Shown here piece by piece: positions 7,541 through 17,509 of a stretch of DNA of 18,267 bases. The DNA comes from Hymenopellis radicata (lineage: Eukaryota > Basidiomycota > Agaricomycetes > Agaricales > Physalacriaceae). Under the pieces are notes generated by a model. It was not told the origin of the DNA and did not search any database. It was given only the letters and a program-made list of their open reading frames with translations. Numbering within the stretch: position 1 is the first letter of the stretch; every line of letters begins with the position of its first letter. The position numbers were made by a program, and so were the translations under genes. The stretch spans positions 1-18,267 of the forward strand of contig JADNRX010000910.1 in assembly GCA_015501595.1 (NCBI GenBank), written 5' to 3'.

Positions 7541-7615
7541 GAATAAAAGGCGACGGGAATCCTCCAATACCTATCATCACTTCTCCCATTCTTCCCTCTC
7601 TCGTTCTTTCCCGGT
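7541..7615 (+). promoter_or_regulatory. TATA-like box and CT-rich leader
   Basis: GAATAAAAGG at 7541-7550 resembles a TATA element and is followed by a CT-rich tract (7577-7615), the usual order in fungal core promoters. It lies just before the signal-peptide-like frame beginning near 7645. Confidence 0.4.
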
Positions 7616-9823
7616 TTGTTCTCCATCGTCTTGTCTGGTTGCTCCCATAGGCTCACCCATCATCAGACTGTATCTCTCATCGTCTGCGCCGCCGTTGTCG
7701 TCGCCAACGCCTTACCGACGCGCTTAAAACATGACGGTCACGTTGATGTGACCGGTATGTCTTCTTCCTCTTACCATCATCGTCGCTTTGCCCACTCACT
7801 ACCGCCTTCCCTCAGCGCCTCTTTGGTTGGCATTCACTGCCGTGGTATCTCTCTTTCGTTAGCTTTCTCCTTGACCACCTCGCTGACGACTTTTCTAGAT
7901 TTTTTTGCCCACTGTCTCCCACAACGAGCAGGACTTTTCGCGTCTAGGACTTCGCATCTCTTATGGCTCGCTTGGTACGGCGTCGTTTGTACTGCGCATT
8001 GCCTCATTTTACTCACTGCCTTTTACCAGACATCGAGTAGGCCGTCGGGCCTTGCCTTCAACTTGGACGGTTCGTCCCGCCGCTCCTTCTTATCCTGCCA
8101 TATTCATAACCTCTACTATAGACATGGACCGACCCGCCATGGATTCGAGTTCGGGACTACGTCCTTCGATGACCTTGCCCGCCAGTCGCCGCAGTTTATC
8201 CGGGGACTAGCGCCGTCGACCTCAAGTGGTAAGTAGCTCATCTCCATTCATTTGTCAAGCTCTCACTGACACTTCCAACAGACTCTAGGATAATGCACGA
8301 CTCGCCTACGTTGTTCGGGGCGTTGTCTTCGTGACGCGTCCCGTACCATTTGGCTTCGCGCCGGTGGGAGCAACACCTCTCTGGATAGAGGACAACAAAG
8401 CGCCGCCCTTCCTTTGACACCACACTCAGCGTCGCCTACACTGGTGCCTTCAACAATACTACCGTCGTCTCAGACCGGATACGTCTTTTGAGGGTGTTTC
8501 ATAGGCGCTCTAGAGCACTTTGTCCTATTAGCAGGCGGTCTTGCACGGTATGTCCTGCCACATTGACTGTAATGCCAAACTGATCGTTGAAATTCCAAAG
8601 GCGTACGCGTCGCTAATGTGCCAGACGTTCGACTACAAGATGAACCAATGGATTGACCCGGTAAGCCGACTTCCTTCTTTTGGCGGTCTTAACTAACTCG
8701 GTGAGATAGGTACGTCCAAGTCGACGACTGCTTTGGCCCGACACCACGACTGAATGATTTCAGTATGGCCGCCGCCTCTTTCATCGTTGGTCTTCGGTAA
8801 GTTTACCAAAGTTGCTGTGAATCTCCTCGTACTAACGGCAAATTTTAGACATCTGGGACTCCATTTAGGAGTCAACGACAACAATACCTCGCCCAGTGCG
8901 CCTCGTCTCTGTCTGGGCTAGCCGTGTATCGCTGCGGATCGTCCGACGTCGCTCCGCCATGATGTTGGGTGCGACGTCAGGATTCTGAATCCCGACAAAG
9001 AGGACAACCCCTGCTTTCGATGGATGACGGGTTCAAGGACGTCTGCGTGCGGCTAGGACATCGCTGTCAAGCTCGTACGAAGGTGAGGTCACGAATTTGG
9101 ACCATTTCTTTTGAGGCTGATCTCGGACTTTAGATGAAGTGGAAGCGTATGGAGTGACGGGAATACAAGGAACGCTGCTAGGAGGTGTAGACTCTGTCGT
9201 GCGTACGCCCTGGTACGTGCGCTACATCCGCCAGCCGTGGCGCGATTTGTGAGCGCGAGGTCGGGATGATCCTCGACTTGGAGGTGGATGAGAGTATCGT
9301 TGTACACCCTCTCGCACGACGCTGAGACCCGTCGCGCTCTCGTCAGGCCACGGTGAGCTTTTGTCTTTCCAGCTTGTTCTTACCAATTGACCTCTCCACT
9401 TTAGACCTGTATTTCGGCGAGTGTTACGTCGGAATGCACATGTTGGTTCGAAGGACGACAACTTTGCCAAGTCCTGGGTAAGTGTTGCACGGTGCCTGTT
9501 AACCTTGTTCATACTAACCTCGTCATCTCATTAGGGTTTGACTGAAGTTACACGGGGCACGGTTAGCTGTGTATCCCCCGCGTGGTGTATCGGCGACTCG
9601 GTGGCATTAGCCGGTTCCTTCATGTAGTCTACGTAGAAGTATTACACTGTATCTCTCAGAGTTTCGTTCAGGTTTCCAAGTAAGCCGTCTCTTCTTTTCT
9701 CAAGTTTACCTCATTCTGACGAACATACGCAGTATACAGGTTGAGACCTTTGTTCTCCATCAGTCTGAGTTTCGACCTAAGCCTCTGATGTCGTCCTTTA
9801 GACGACCTTGAGCGAGAGAAGGA

Positions 9824-9957
9824 GGCTTCATCGTCTTCCTCGATACGGAGCTTTGCGAACACGCCTCGACCTCGTCCGTAAGTCTGCGCGCGGGTCGAAC
9901 CCTTGAAGATCATCATCATGCCGTAGTGTTAGGTGGGCGTACGCGACTGCGATATCT
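9824..9957 (+). repeat. 134-nt direct repeat, first copy
   Basis: Matches 10239-10374 with moderate divergence. It spans the end of one exon, a whole intron (9878-9932, donor GTAAGT, acceptor TTAG) and the start of the next exon. Confidence 0.7.
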
Positions 9958-10238
9958 CTTCACTTCTTTCGACAGAAATCCCGGCTTTGTCGACCTCCAG
10001 GAACATTCGCTCATCCCCATCGATTTTAAGGACCCGAACAACGATTCCACCTTCACATGATGAAATGCTTCATATTAACGCCCTTATACGAGCAACTCGC
10101 GCGCCTGACCTGTTCTTCTCTGCCAGTGAGTGAGATTATCACGATCGATAATATATCTCCACCATCGTCGCCTCTTAGATGAAATTCTGTCGACCGTGAC
10201 AGCGCAGGTGGGTAGGATGCATCAGATGGAAGACAAAA

Positions 10239-10374
10239 GGTTTCATCATTTGCCTCGATACAGAGCTTTGGGACACGCCTCGACCAGAGTACGTATTCTC
10301 GTCGGTGCGGTTCCAATCTTTGAAGATCATCATCATGCCGTTGTGATAGGTGGGCGTCCGCGACTGCGATATCT
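10239..10374 (+). repeat. 136-nt direct repeat, second copy
   Basis: Partner of 9824-9957. It includes intron 10289-10349 with a GTACGT donor. A block around CTTGAAGATCATCATCATG-like sequence inside the intron is almost unchanged between the copies. Confidence 0.7.
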
Positions 10375-10400
10375 TCTCAATTGCCGGCTGAGACGTTTCC

Positions 10401-11072
10401 AGGTCATCTGCGGGTACTGTGTAGCCAGGACGCCGTATGTACAGCCGGCAGTCACTCAGCAATGTACGTTAGACTCCAGACTCGGAGTCGAGGTCAGCAC
10501 GAGCACAAGTAAGGCGCGAATCTGTGGACCTTGGTAGCCTGCGACGAATACATGCGCTTACAATGATAATCGGGTTCAATTGCAGCGCGTCTACAGTAAG
10601 TCCCAAAACACCGGCAGATCAACACCTAGTAAATATATACACTTTTTGTAGGATCACAGTCCTGTCAAGGTCGTATACCAAGTCAGCTTCCGCACAAATC
10701 TGATATGGGGCCTACTTTCCCTGTAGATGAAGCAGCGGGGGGTTACCCAGATTTTCCTGCCAGTGTTTGAATCAATCACCCCACATAGCGAGGAACAGGA
10801 GGATGTTGGGGTATCGGTTTCAGCGATGCAGTAATCCCGTACTTACTTGCAGTCCGTATCCTACTATACACAGAAGCAGCCTCAATCAATGATGCCCGGG
10901 TCACCGTAGCCTCGCCGAGACCGCCCAATTTGTGTCGAGTCTGACACTGAAAACTTCAAAGTCGCAACTAGTAAGCATCAATCAAAGACCGTGTGTCTCG
11001 CCGAGACGCCCAATTCATAGTTGGAGAGTCCATCTAGCACGCACCAACTTGAAGCACGCTGGACAACTTGCA
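10401..11072. other. Intergenic stretch with a small diverged tandem repeat
   Basis: No gene is supported. Two related pieces, around 10880-10930 and 10976-11015, share an ATCAAT word followed by CTCGCCGAGAC and GCCCAATT. The second contains GTCTCGCCGAGAC, a near-perfect inverted repeat. Confidence 0.45.
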
Positions 11073-11482
11073 TCAACGGTACCGGTGATCCTCGGTGCTT
11101 GAACGTACTCGCATGGTAGAAATCCCCAAAGTGCCTACATACCCCACATCATTGCACACAGTCGTTATCTGAGCAAGAACATCGGCACGTCTCTTCCGCG
11201 GCCGTACATAGATAAGACGAGCCTCTTTGACGACCGTGTCCTGCCCTCGATAGCAAAACCCGGCGGTTAGAATCTTCCACATCAAAACAATCAGACAAAA
11301 TTAGCCCGACGCACCTGCACAGATACGCAGACGTTCATCCGAGACCAGCGAAAAAGACGGTCCATTCCAGCGGGAAACACACCACGACGGAAGAATCCCT
11401 CTATACTGTGTGGCGTCCATGTACCTCGGATCCTCGGACCCTCACCCAAAAGTAAAGCCAAACCCAGTAACATGTTCCACAT
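11073..11482 (-). CDS. Hypothetical two-exon protein (111 aa)
   Basis: Exon 1 is 11482-11315 (56 codons from ATG) and exon 2 is 11240-11073 (55 codons plus TGA). They are joined in phase 0 across a 74-nt intron with donor GTGCGT, branch TTCTAAC and acceptor GGCAG. The N-terminus MWNMLLGLALLLGEG is strongly hydrophobic and could be a signal peptide or membrane anchor. The rest is basic, with PRKRR in exon 2. It lies downstream of gene X on the same strand, about 210 bp from gene X's stop. No family was recognised and there is no second copy for comparison. A shorter 41-nt intron is possible but would break the joined frame. Confidence 0.4.
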
Positions 11483-11691
11483 TAACTATTTACTAATGCC
11501 AAATGAAAATAATCGTACAAGTAAGCTGCTGATGGATGCTGATAAAAAAGACCGAAAGCAAAAAGAGAGAGAAAAAAACGATATAAACAAGTATTCGTAC
11601 AGTAAAAACACACAAACGATAACCCATTACATTAGACCGATTTGCAAGTCCAAGTTTCGTAAGCCATAACCAGTAGAGAACGAGAGAACAA
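11483..11691 (-). other. Probable 3' UTR of gene X
   Basis: This stretch is markedly A/T-richer than its surroundings, with long A runs on the top strand (T runs on the transcribed sense). It follows the gene X stop directly, as expected for a fungal 3' untranslated region and polyadenylation area. It also overlaps where the promoter of the 11482 gene would be. Confidence 0.4.
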
Positions 11692-13968
11692 TCACTGCGG
11701 ATGATAATCCGCCGCCCAGCTCTTATTACGCATCAGATTCACCCGCCGAATCTCATCGCGCGCCTCCTCGCGCTCCTGCTCGACCCTCATACCCCCATCC
11801 ACAGGCGCCGTCTTCTCCGTGAGCTTCACCACGCTGGGTATGGTCGAGATGGCAGTGCTGCTCTTGTTCCGCCTCGGCGGCGGCATGAGCTGCTTATCCA
11901 TCTTCCGCTGCCACAGCAGATTCGTGCGCACGCTCTCCGACATTTCTGTCCGCAGCATCCACTGCCGCGTGGTGCGCGGCGACACGGGGATCGCAGCGAC
12001 CGGGAGATTGTACGGGAATGTCGGCACAGCGACAGGCTCCGTCATCGTGCGCTCCAGCGCAGCGGCCGCAGGCGCAACAGGACGCTCCGCAGGCACGGTG
12101 GGCTGTACCCTCGATACGACCTTGTTTTCCCGACGCTCCACATGAGGCGGCCGTATCGGCGCAACCTTGTTGGCATTAGCGTTCGCTCCTCCACCACGCA
12201 TGTTCCCAAAGATAGCCTTTAGCTTCTCCTGGGCGACCGAGTTGGACACATTCAACGAATTGTCCTCGCCATCGGTCTCGTCTTCCATCTCCTCTTCGTT
12301 GGGGCGAGCTTTCGGACGATAATCGCCGGGCTTGATCGCACCACCGTTCCTCACGCTTCCCACATGCACCTGTGCGGCCACAGGCAGTGCTGCAGCGCTC
12401 TGGCTGGGATGCAACTGGGGTGCGCGCGGCCGAGGTTTCTCCGTCAGATCCCCACTCGAATAGCCCCGTCGATACACGTCGGGTAAAGCCTGCGGATCTG
12501 GATGCATGAGCTGGCTCAAGAGACCAGAATTCGTCCGCGATAAGTTTGAATAGCTCCGCTTCGGCAACTTGTTGAAAGTAAACGTCTCCGTCTGGCGCTC
12601 GGCTTCCTCGAACGCGTGATGGAGCTCGTCCATTCGCAGATGCTTCTGCATGTCGGCGGGCATCTGCCGCCGATTCCTCGTAGTCCGATGATTTATTGGC
12701 GGCGGAGGTGGCGGTGGGGGAGAATGTGACCGAGCTTTTGGTCGAGTCTAAAGCCATGTGAATACGATATTCGAGCGTGTAAAAATATTGCTCTTACCGA
12801 AGGTGGAAGCACGACTTCGTCCTCGACCTCGTCGGCCTCTCGGCAGAGGTCCAATCATCGTCGTCGTCTCCATCTTCCTCTTCTTCGTCAGAGGATAATA
12901 ATTCAAACGGTCGTCCAGTCCTCGTCAAATGCTGCTTCTGTTTTTCCTTCTCCTTGCCTTTAAGACTAGGAGGCGCAGGAGGTTTCGACGGGGGTGCTCC
13001 GTTCGGATGCGGCTTTGGCGAGGGCTGCTTGCTATTCCGACTCGAAGAAGCCTTGGACGACTCGCTCTTGGTAGGACTGCCGCGATGTACAGGCGTGAAG
13101 GCGCCTTTCAAGGTGCTCTGCATACGCATCGCTGCCTTTTGAGACGCCAGTGCCTGCAAGTTGGGCGCCGAGGGTAAAAGATCCCGAGTGCGAGTCTTGG
13201 TGGCTGCCGCCGAAGAAGTTGAAGCCTTGGGCGGACTCAGCGCACGGTTAAGACCAAAAGCAGTGCGAGTGAGTTCGGGGTGGGAGGAGCGGGAAGGTTG
13301 CAGTGTATCATTCTGGGCTTCCTCGGTAAAGTCGAAAATGACGGTGTCCTGTGTGGGCAGACGTCCCGTAGATGCCGTCCGTCGTAAGAGGCCCTCCTGC
13401 AACTTGACGCGTTCGAGCTCCTTCAATCTCTCGACTTCTCTCAATTTCTGCAACTCCTTCTCGTGCTCCTCTCGCCGCTTATCCTCCTGTTCTCTCTCTT
13501 TGCGTCTCTGCCTCTCAAGCTCCATGTCTCTCTCCCAAGTAATCAGCTTTTGTCGCTCCTCTTGTTCGCGCCTGTGCTTAATCTCCAAATCGTGCTCTAA
13601 TCGTTGCTGCTCTGCCAGAGCCCGATCTTCCGCCTCGAGTGACTCGCGATCCTTGACAGATGGCATGCGGGCATGAGTCGCCACTTTTTGAACGCGGTAC
13701 CGCACCGACCATTCCTAGAGATGGATTGCGAGACCTTGTCTGCGTCGTAGAGGGCAGCAGGAAGGGTCTCTGTGCGACAGAGAGACGGTAAAATGTCGGA
13801 CGGAGGAATGTCGGCCGTGGTAGTAGACGAGGAAGGCTGGGTTTCCTCTGGTGAATTATCTGTGCTATTCGAGGACGACGTTGAGGAGCCGGACGACGTG
13901 CTGGACGACGATGGTGATCCAGCGAAAAATTTAACATCGGATGGCCTGAGCGAGGCAGTCGCTGGCAT
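11692..13968 (-). CDS. Gene X: hypothetical disordered, coiled-coil protein (~714 aa), three exons
   Basis: Exon 1 is 13968-13735 (78 codons, Ser/Thr-rich), intron 1 is 13734-13652 (83 nt, unusual GTCTCG donor), exon 2 is 13651-12798, intron 2 is 12797-12748 (50 nt, GTAAGA..TTTAG) and exon 3 is 12747-11692. Exon 2 starts with about 100 residues of Glu/Lys/Arg/Gln-rich sequence with heptad character (a long charged coiled coil). Ser/Pro/Lys-rich disorder follows, then a KGKEKEKQKQ stretch and an acidic DEEEEDGDDDDD run. Exon 3 begins with eight prolines and continues as disordered Ser/Pro-rich sequence ending SWAADYHPQ. Exon 2 is 854 nt, so one base is missing or two are extra. Just before the donor the other frame reads ADEVEDEVVLPPS, which splices cleanly into exon 3, so the shift lies at about 12825-12857. 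No enzymatic domain is seen; a scaffold or cytoskeletal role would be a guess. The true start may be further upstream. Confidence 0.65.
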
Positions 13969-14305
13969 AGGGTAGGAAGGCTGGGTTGACGACGTGCTGG
14001 ACGCGGATGGCTGGCGGACTACGGTGGATCTCTGGTGGGCATGGCGCGCGTCTGCGAGGATGTGAGGAGGATGCTTGACACGTCTTCGTGGGGCTGCATG
14101 CTGGTGGGAAGCAAGGTTATCTGTGGCTGTGCTGATGGGTCTTCGCGTGTCGTGTCTTCTTCTTCGGGAGTCCCCCTCTTCGTTGCGTCTTCTTCGCTGC
14201 CTCTTCGCTTGCGGGTCAATTCAGAAGAGTTTTGTGTATTTCGTAGCTATTGTACACGATACTCGTCCTAATATGGTAATTTAAACTACTCGCTCGTACC
14301 ATCAT
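13969..14305 (-). other. Rearranged 5' flank of gene X, right copy
   Basis: The gene X frame stays open upstream of the ATG at 13968, through a Ser/Thr-rich stretch and the RSTVVRQ motif shared with the left copy (near 14028). The sequence then switches at about 14037 to GT/CT-rich minisatellite sequence. The N-terminal region seen in the left copy (330-732) is missing here. So this gene either starts at 13968 or uses a new upstream start. Confidence 0.5.
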
Positions 14306-14620
14306 AGTGCCCTGCTAAGTCGAGCTGGTCTTCTCGGCCGAGATCCAAACCGGAAGAGGTCCGTTACCCAGGCATGGGGCTGGTGAGTGCAGCATCAGAT
14401 CTCTCACAGCTAGAATAAAAAAAGGAGTCTCGGGTGCTGATTGCGCTACTCCAAGGAGGGCGGGCAGGAAACCAAGCTAAACACCACCTGCGCGCAAGGT
14501 CGGTTCGGATGGAGGCAAAATGACCCCCACCATCCCAATACCTGGCTCGCACAGGCCCCGTCTTGGGCAGCCGAAGCTGTGGTGTTTGCCCCAGCACACA
14601 CGGACGGCTAAAAGGTTGAG
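14306..14620. other. Strongly conserved 310-nt block, right copy; function unknown
   Basis: Partner of 1287-1600, with the same palindrome at 14332-14343 and a shorter A run near 14415. Differences cluster at the ends and around the A run, leaving the middle unchanged. Nothing in it identifies a product. Confidence 0.4.
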
Positions 14621-15181
14621 TAAGTGTGTAATCTGCGAGTCACTGTGACGTACCGTGCTGCCGTCGAATTCGTAGCACTTAAGCCCGCGAATCGAGGCAG
14701 TCACAACCTAGAATTAGCAGAACGCGCATACCGGGAATCGAACCAGAGACATCTAGAGGATTAACACGTTAGATGATGGTGACGGAAGGAGGAAAGACAC
14801 TAACCCGATGGTGACCAAAGTTGACGGAACCAAGCGTGCTGATGAGAGAATACCCAGAGCATGATACCTACAGACACAGTGTTCAAGCATAGTAAGGAGA
14901 AGATCTAGACAAACATCACATCAGACTCGGATGACAGTGGCGCCAAAAGGCAAGAGGCACTTACTCGATTGGATCACAGTCAACAGAACCAAGTCGACGC
15001 GAGAGAACAGTCAAGGTAATGTACAGGAAGAGAACAGAGGTCGAGGATAACGACAGCATAACGGCAAGAGGGAAAGATGGGTGATGAGAATCAACAGGAA
15101 TTCTCGAGGTCTTTATACTCTGGAGATTAGAGTTTCATATAGTGGACGCGCGTCTGGACCCGAGATCACTAAGCCAGTGAC
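14621..15181. other. Non-genic stretch with B-box-like motif, right copy
   Basis: Counterpart of 1601-2172. The B-box-like motif is at 14734-14744 on the minus strand. Several G-to-A differences from the left copy lie just right of it (about 14760-14780), but the motif itself is unchanged. No coding frame is supported. Confidence 0.35.
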
Positions 15182-15794
15182 TCATGCGCAGTATTGGCGT
15201 GCCGTCGCATCACAACTGCATAATGTGGCCAAAGTTAAATTCCAAGTGATTTCATCCTCCCGTGGTGTAGTTCGACGCGGGTTGCTATTACGATTCGATA
15301 GATACACATAGCGTAGTCCTAACGAGTTTACAGAGTACTGCAGCTCGCAAATAAGAAAGAGCAATTAGCCGTTGGTCCCGTAAACTGCAGGGCGGTCTTG
15401 GTAACTGATGCTACGAATATTGCAGAATGACGGCACTCACTTGGACTCTCGGCATATTTCTGACTTGAGAATGTGAATCCAGTACTACTGAACGTGTTAG
15501 GAATAGTCGACCACTGAAGGAATACAACTGTGTACCATAAGTAGGATACGCCACAGACAATCTTCCAGACGGGGACCTGAGCCAAGTGTATGGTCAAGGC
15601 AACGATCGAGCGCGAAAATAGCGCTTACACACGGAAGTTTTCATCCGGCGGGGACCTGAATCCGTTCTGTGGACGAACGTCAGTTTGTAGTCACCATTCC
15701 TCTTTTCCCTCTTACCGTCACCTCCGCGTACAACGTCAAGGCTAGAAACGCATAAATTCTGCCACAAGCTCGTCTTCGCCTTCAGCCTGCTCAT
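15182..15794 (-). pseudogene. Intron-bearing minus-strand gene remnant, right copy
   Basis: Same exon-intron plan as 2173-2783: ATG at 15794, introns 15715-15667, 15628-15577 and one starting at 15440. The 38-nt exon 15666-15629 carries a TGA at 15643-15641 that the left copy lacks, so this copy is also broken if that splicing is right. The terminal exon is open without the left copy's TGA and contains TTPREDEITWNLTLATL. The two copies are therefore broken at different places, which implies an intact ancestor at the time of duplication. The join between the third exon and the last exon does not hold frame with any splice I tried. Confidence 0.4.
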
Positions 15795-15830
15795 CCGCTG
15801 AATTTCTATTGTCTCAGCCCATTCCTGGAG

Positions 15831-16488
15831 ATGAGCAAGTTGACCTTGTCCGTTGGCGTCGTTCTAGAACTGATGAATCAACAGGCATTGCCCGTGAGCA
15901 ACCCGCGAGTCCGCCGTTCGCATGTAATCCATCGACCAGGTAAGCAGGAATAGTACCTGGTCTGAGAGCAAGTGCTCAATTCGTCGAGATACGTCGTCAA
16001 CAAGTTCGCCATGGGGCAACAAGGTGTGTAGAGTTAGCTATATGATACGCGACAAGATCCTAATGATTTCCACAGTCCTAGTCGCTCAATTCGTCGAGAA
16101 ATGGAGCCAGATTTTAGTGGAGGCGGCCAACCACACAGAGAAAGGTGCGTCGCGATATAATTGCTGGAACGATTGACAATGTTCATAGACCCAGGCTGCG
16201 AGTCAGAGTTGTTCAAATCGCCGAGAACCGTGGTCAGAGTTTGCGGGCAGTGGTCACACAAGGTGCGTAGTCGATTTCAACGCGTTGTTCCAAGCTGACT
16301 CGGGCCAGGATTCAATTCGTCGAGAAGTGAAGGATTTCCGGAGACGGCGCCGTCACCAAAGGCACGTCAAGATAGCCGAAGTCGAGACCCGTAGAAGCCG
16401 GCATTCAAAGGGGAGAAGGGTCGTTTTCAAGAAACGACATGACGGGCAGAGGCAAGGAGACGTCGATCATCCAAATGCGGCAAGTTGA
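15831..16488 (+). CDS. Hypothetical small basic protein, five exons (146 aa)
   Basis: Predicted exons are 15831-15893, 15969-16023, 16076-16144, 16189-16262 and 16309-16488. Together they give 441 nt, an unbroken frame of 146 codons plus TGA. Introns are 75, 52, 44 and 46 nt with GT..AG ends; the first uses a weak GAG acceptor. The N-terminus (MSKLTLSVGVVLELMNQQALP) resembles a weak signal or helical segment. The C-terminal 60 residues are very rich in Arg, Lys and His (DFRRRRRHQRHVK and RRVVFKKRHDGQRQ), which would suit nucleic-acid binding or nuclear targeting. Three internal exons and the last one share a 16-nt repeat near their 5' end. The family is unknown. The ATG lies only 36 nt from the start of the divergent remnant at 15794, leaving little room for promoters, so at least one start may be wrong. 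Confidence 0.35.
15974..16324 (+). repeat. Four copies of GCTCAATTCGTCGAGA-like motif, right copy
   Basis: Copies lie at 15974-15989, 16084-16099, 16211-16226 (diverged) and 16309-16324, matching the left-copy positions. Confidence 0.65.
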
Positions 16489-16817
16489 TGGTTAGCTTCC
16501 ACCATCATCTCCTTCGGCTTGAATTCTAACTCCTTGCAGCTTCAACGCGTCAGCAGCTTCCGAATCTGCGAATCTCCTTATAGTTCAGCTCAAAACGCGA
16601 CTAACGTGACCTTGGGGGTCTGAGCAGCGCGCGTGGCCTCGCCGGCCAGGCTTGGATCTCAGTCGAAAAGTGCGTTTTTCTCCTCTTTTTCGCGCCATTT
16701 GTGGAGCTAATTTCAATCCAAATAGCCTGTCAATCGCCGTCTCAAAGGCAGGAGTCTTCCCTTCTCAACAGCGCAAATATCAAACTCATTCACTCAGACA
16801 GGTGCATTACACGGGCA
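16489..16817 (+). other. Degenerate leading unit of the exon-repeat array, right copy
   Basis: Counterpart of 3516-3810. It includes a better intron (donor GTTAGC near 16490, branch TTCTAAC, acceptor TTGCAG near 16540). The first stop of the small basic gene just precedes this donor, so the gene may originally have continued into this region. Confidence 0.35.
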
Positions 16818-16836
16818 GCGGTGGCTTCGCCACCGC
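16818..16836 (+). repeat. 8-bp hairpin with TTC loop, unit 1, right copy
   Basis: Unchanged counterpart of 3811-3829. Confidence 0.8.
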
Positions 16837-17072
16837 CATTCAGCATCCTTCAAAACGACCCGTTGCCATGGAAACGAAGTGGTCGCACTCAAGCAGCGTC
16901 GGCTGTCCTCGCCGGACCGGCTTCTGGTCCTGGAGAAAAGGTGTATTTAGTTCAATTTGCGTCTCCAATCATTTCTAACCAGTTTTAATTAGATCTGAGT
17001 TACTGCGACATTGAATCGGTACGTTTCGCTGTGTATTCCCTGGTATCTAGTTCTCATCGCTTTCTATTAGTC

Positions 17073-17091
17073 GGGGCGGCTTCGCCGCCCC
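17073..17091 (+). repeat. 8-bp hairpin with TTC loop, unit 2, right copy
   Basis: Unchanged counterpart of 4065-4083. Confidence 0.8.
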
Positions 17092-17461
17092 CTCACACGC
17101 TCCAACAAGTCGACTACCAACGCCACGCCTCAGGAACATGCGGCTTGGACCACTACAGCGTGTATTGGCCTCGCCGGCCCGGCTTTTTTTTTCTGAAAAA
17201 AAGGTGTGAATTCTTGTTTTAAACGTCCATTAAATTCAGACCTTTCCCGTCAGTTCAACTCCCGTGTTACCATCAAATTCAACGCGAATTCCTTTGGTGC
17301 GGCAACTTGTCACCCTTTTGCCGATCTGGATCTTGCTTCATTCGGGTTTCTGGACGAATTGGGACATTTTGACGGTGAAGTGCTCCAGGTACGGTCCCTT
17401 GTTCTTCCAGAATTGCCGTGCTAACGTGTTATTCTAGCGCCATTGTGTCGTCTTCAACGCG

Positions 17462-17509
17462 GTGAACAGCGGCACTTCCGCCCCTGCGCTCGCGCTCCGC
17501 GCCGTTCAC
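17462..17509 (+). repeat. 48-nt double-hairpin element in exon unit 3, right copy
   Basis: Counterpart of 4457-4504. The outer arms GTGAAC and GTTCAC are kept. The inner second stem has one mismatch (CGCGC for CGAGC). Confidence 0.7.

Larger units (their letters stand above)
7645..10400 (+). pseudogene. Decayed intron-rich gene with signal-peptide-like start
   Basis: A series of good introns lies at 7755-7815, 7845-7898, 7975-8029, 8229-8281, 8661-8709, 8797-8848, 9083-9133, 9353-9404, 9478-9534, 9680-9732, 9878-9932 and 10289-10349. They are 49-61 nt, several with CTAAC or CTGAC branch sites. The first exon encodes a hydrophobic stretch (TVSLIVCAAVVVANALPTRL) typical of a secretion signal, but no ATG precedes it in frame. 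Later exons give protein-like pieces (for example VSHNEQDFSRLGLRISYGSL and VQVDDCFGPTPRLNDFSMAA) interrupted by stops and shifts. Intron ends are intact while the frame is lost. ALGHASTR before an intron and RDCDIS after it (10280-10370) weakly resemble the exon junctions of the 3809-5884 array, so the two may be related. The enzyme or protein class was not recognised. More than one gene could be present. Confidence 0.5.

Noticed and set aside
7363..7656. A 97-codon minus-strand frame
   Set aside because: Antisense to the TATA-like and CT-rich leader and first exon of the 7645-10400 gene, with no ATG at its 5' end.
11701..12222. Plus-strand open frames opposite gene X exon 3
   Set aside because: Arg/His/Leu-rich shadows of the Pro/Ala/Ser-rich coding strand, with no independent start or splice signals.
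12176..12757. A second minus-strand frame of 193 codons overlapping gene X exon 3
   Set aside because: Its first part looks reasonable but it becomes a Cys/Trp/Arg-rich shadow. The gene X exon 3 frame is longer and has the composition of the rest of the protein.
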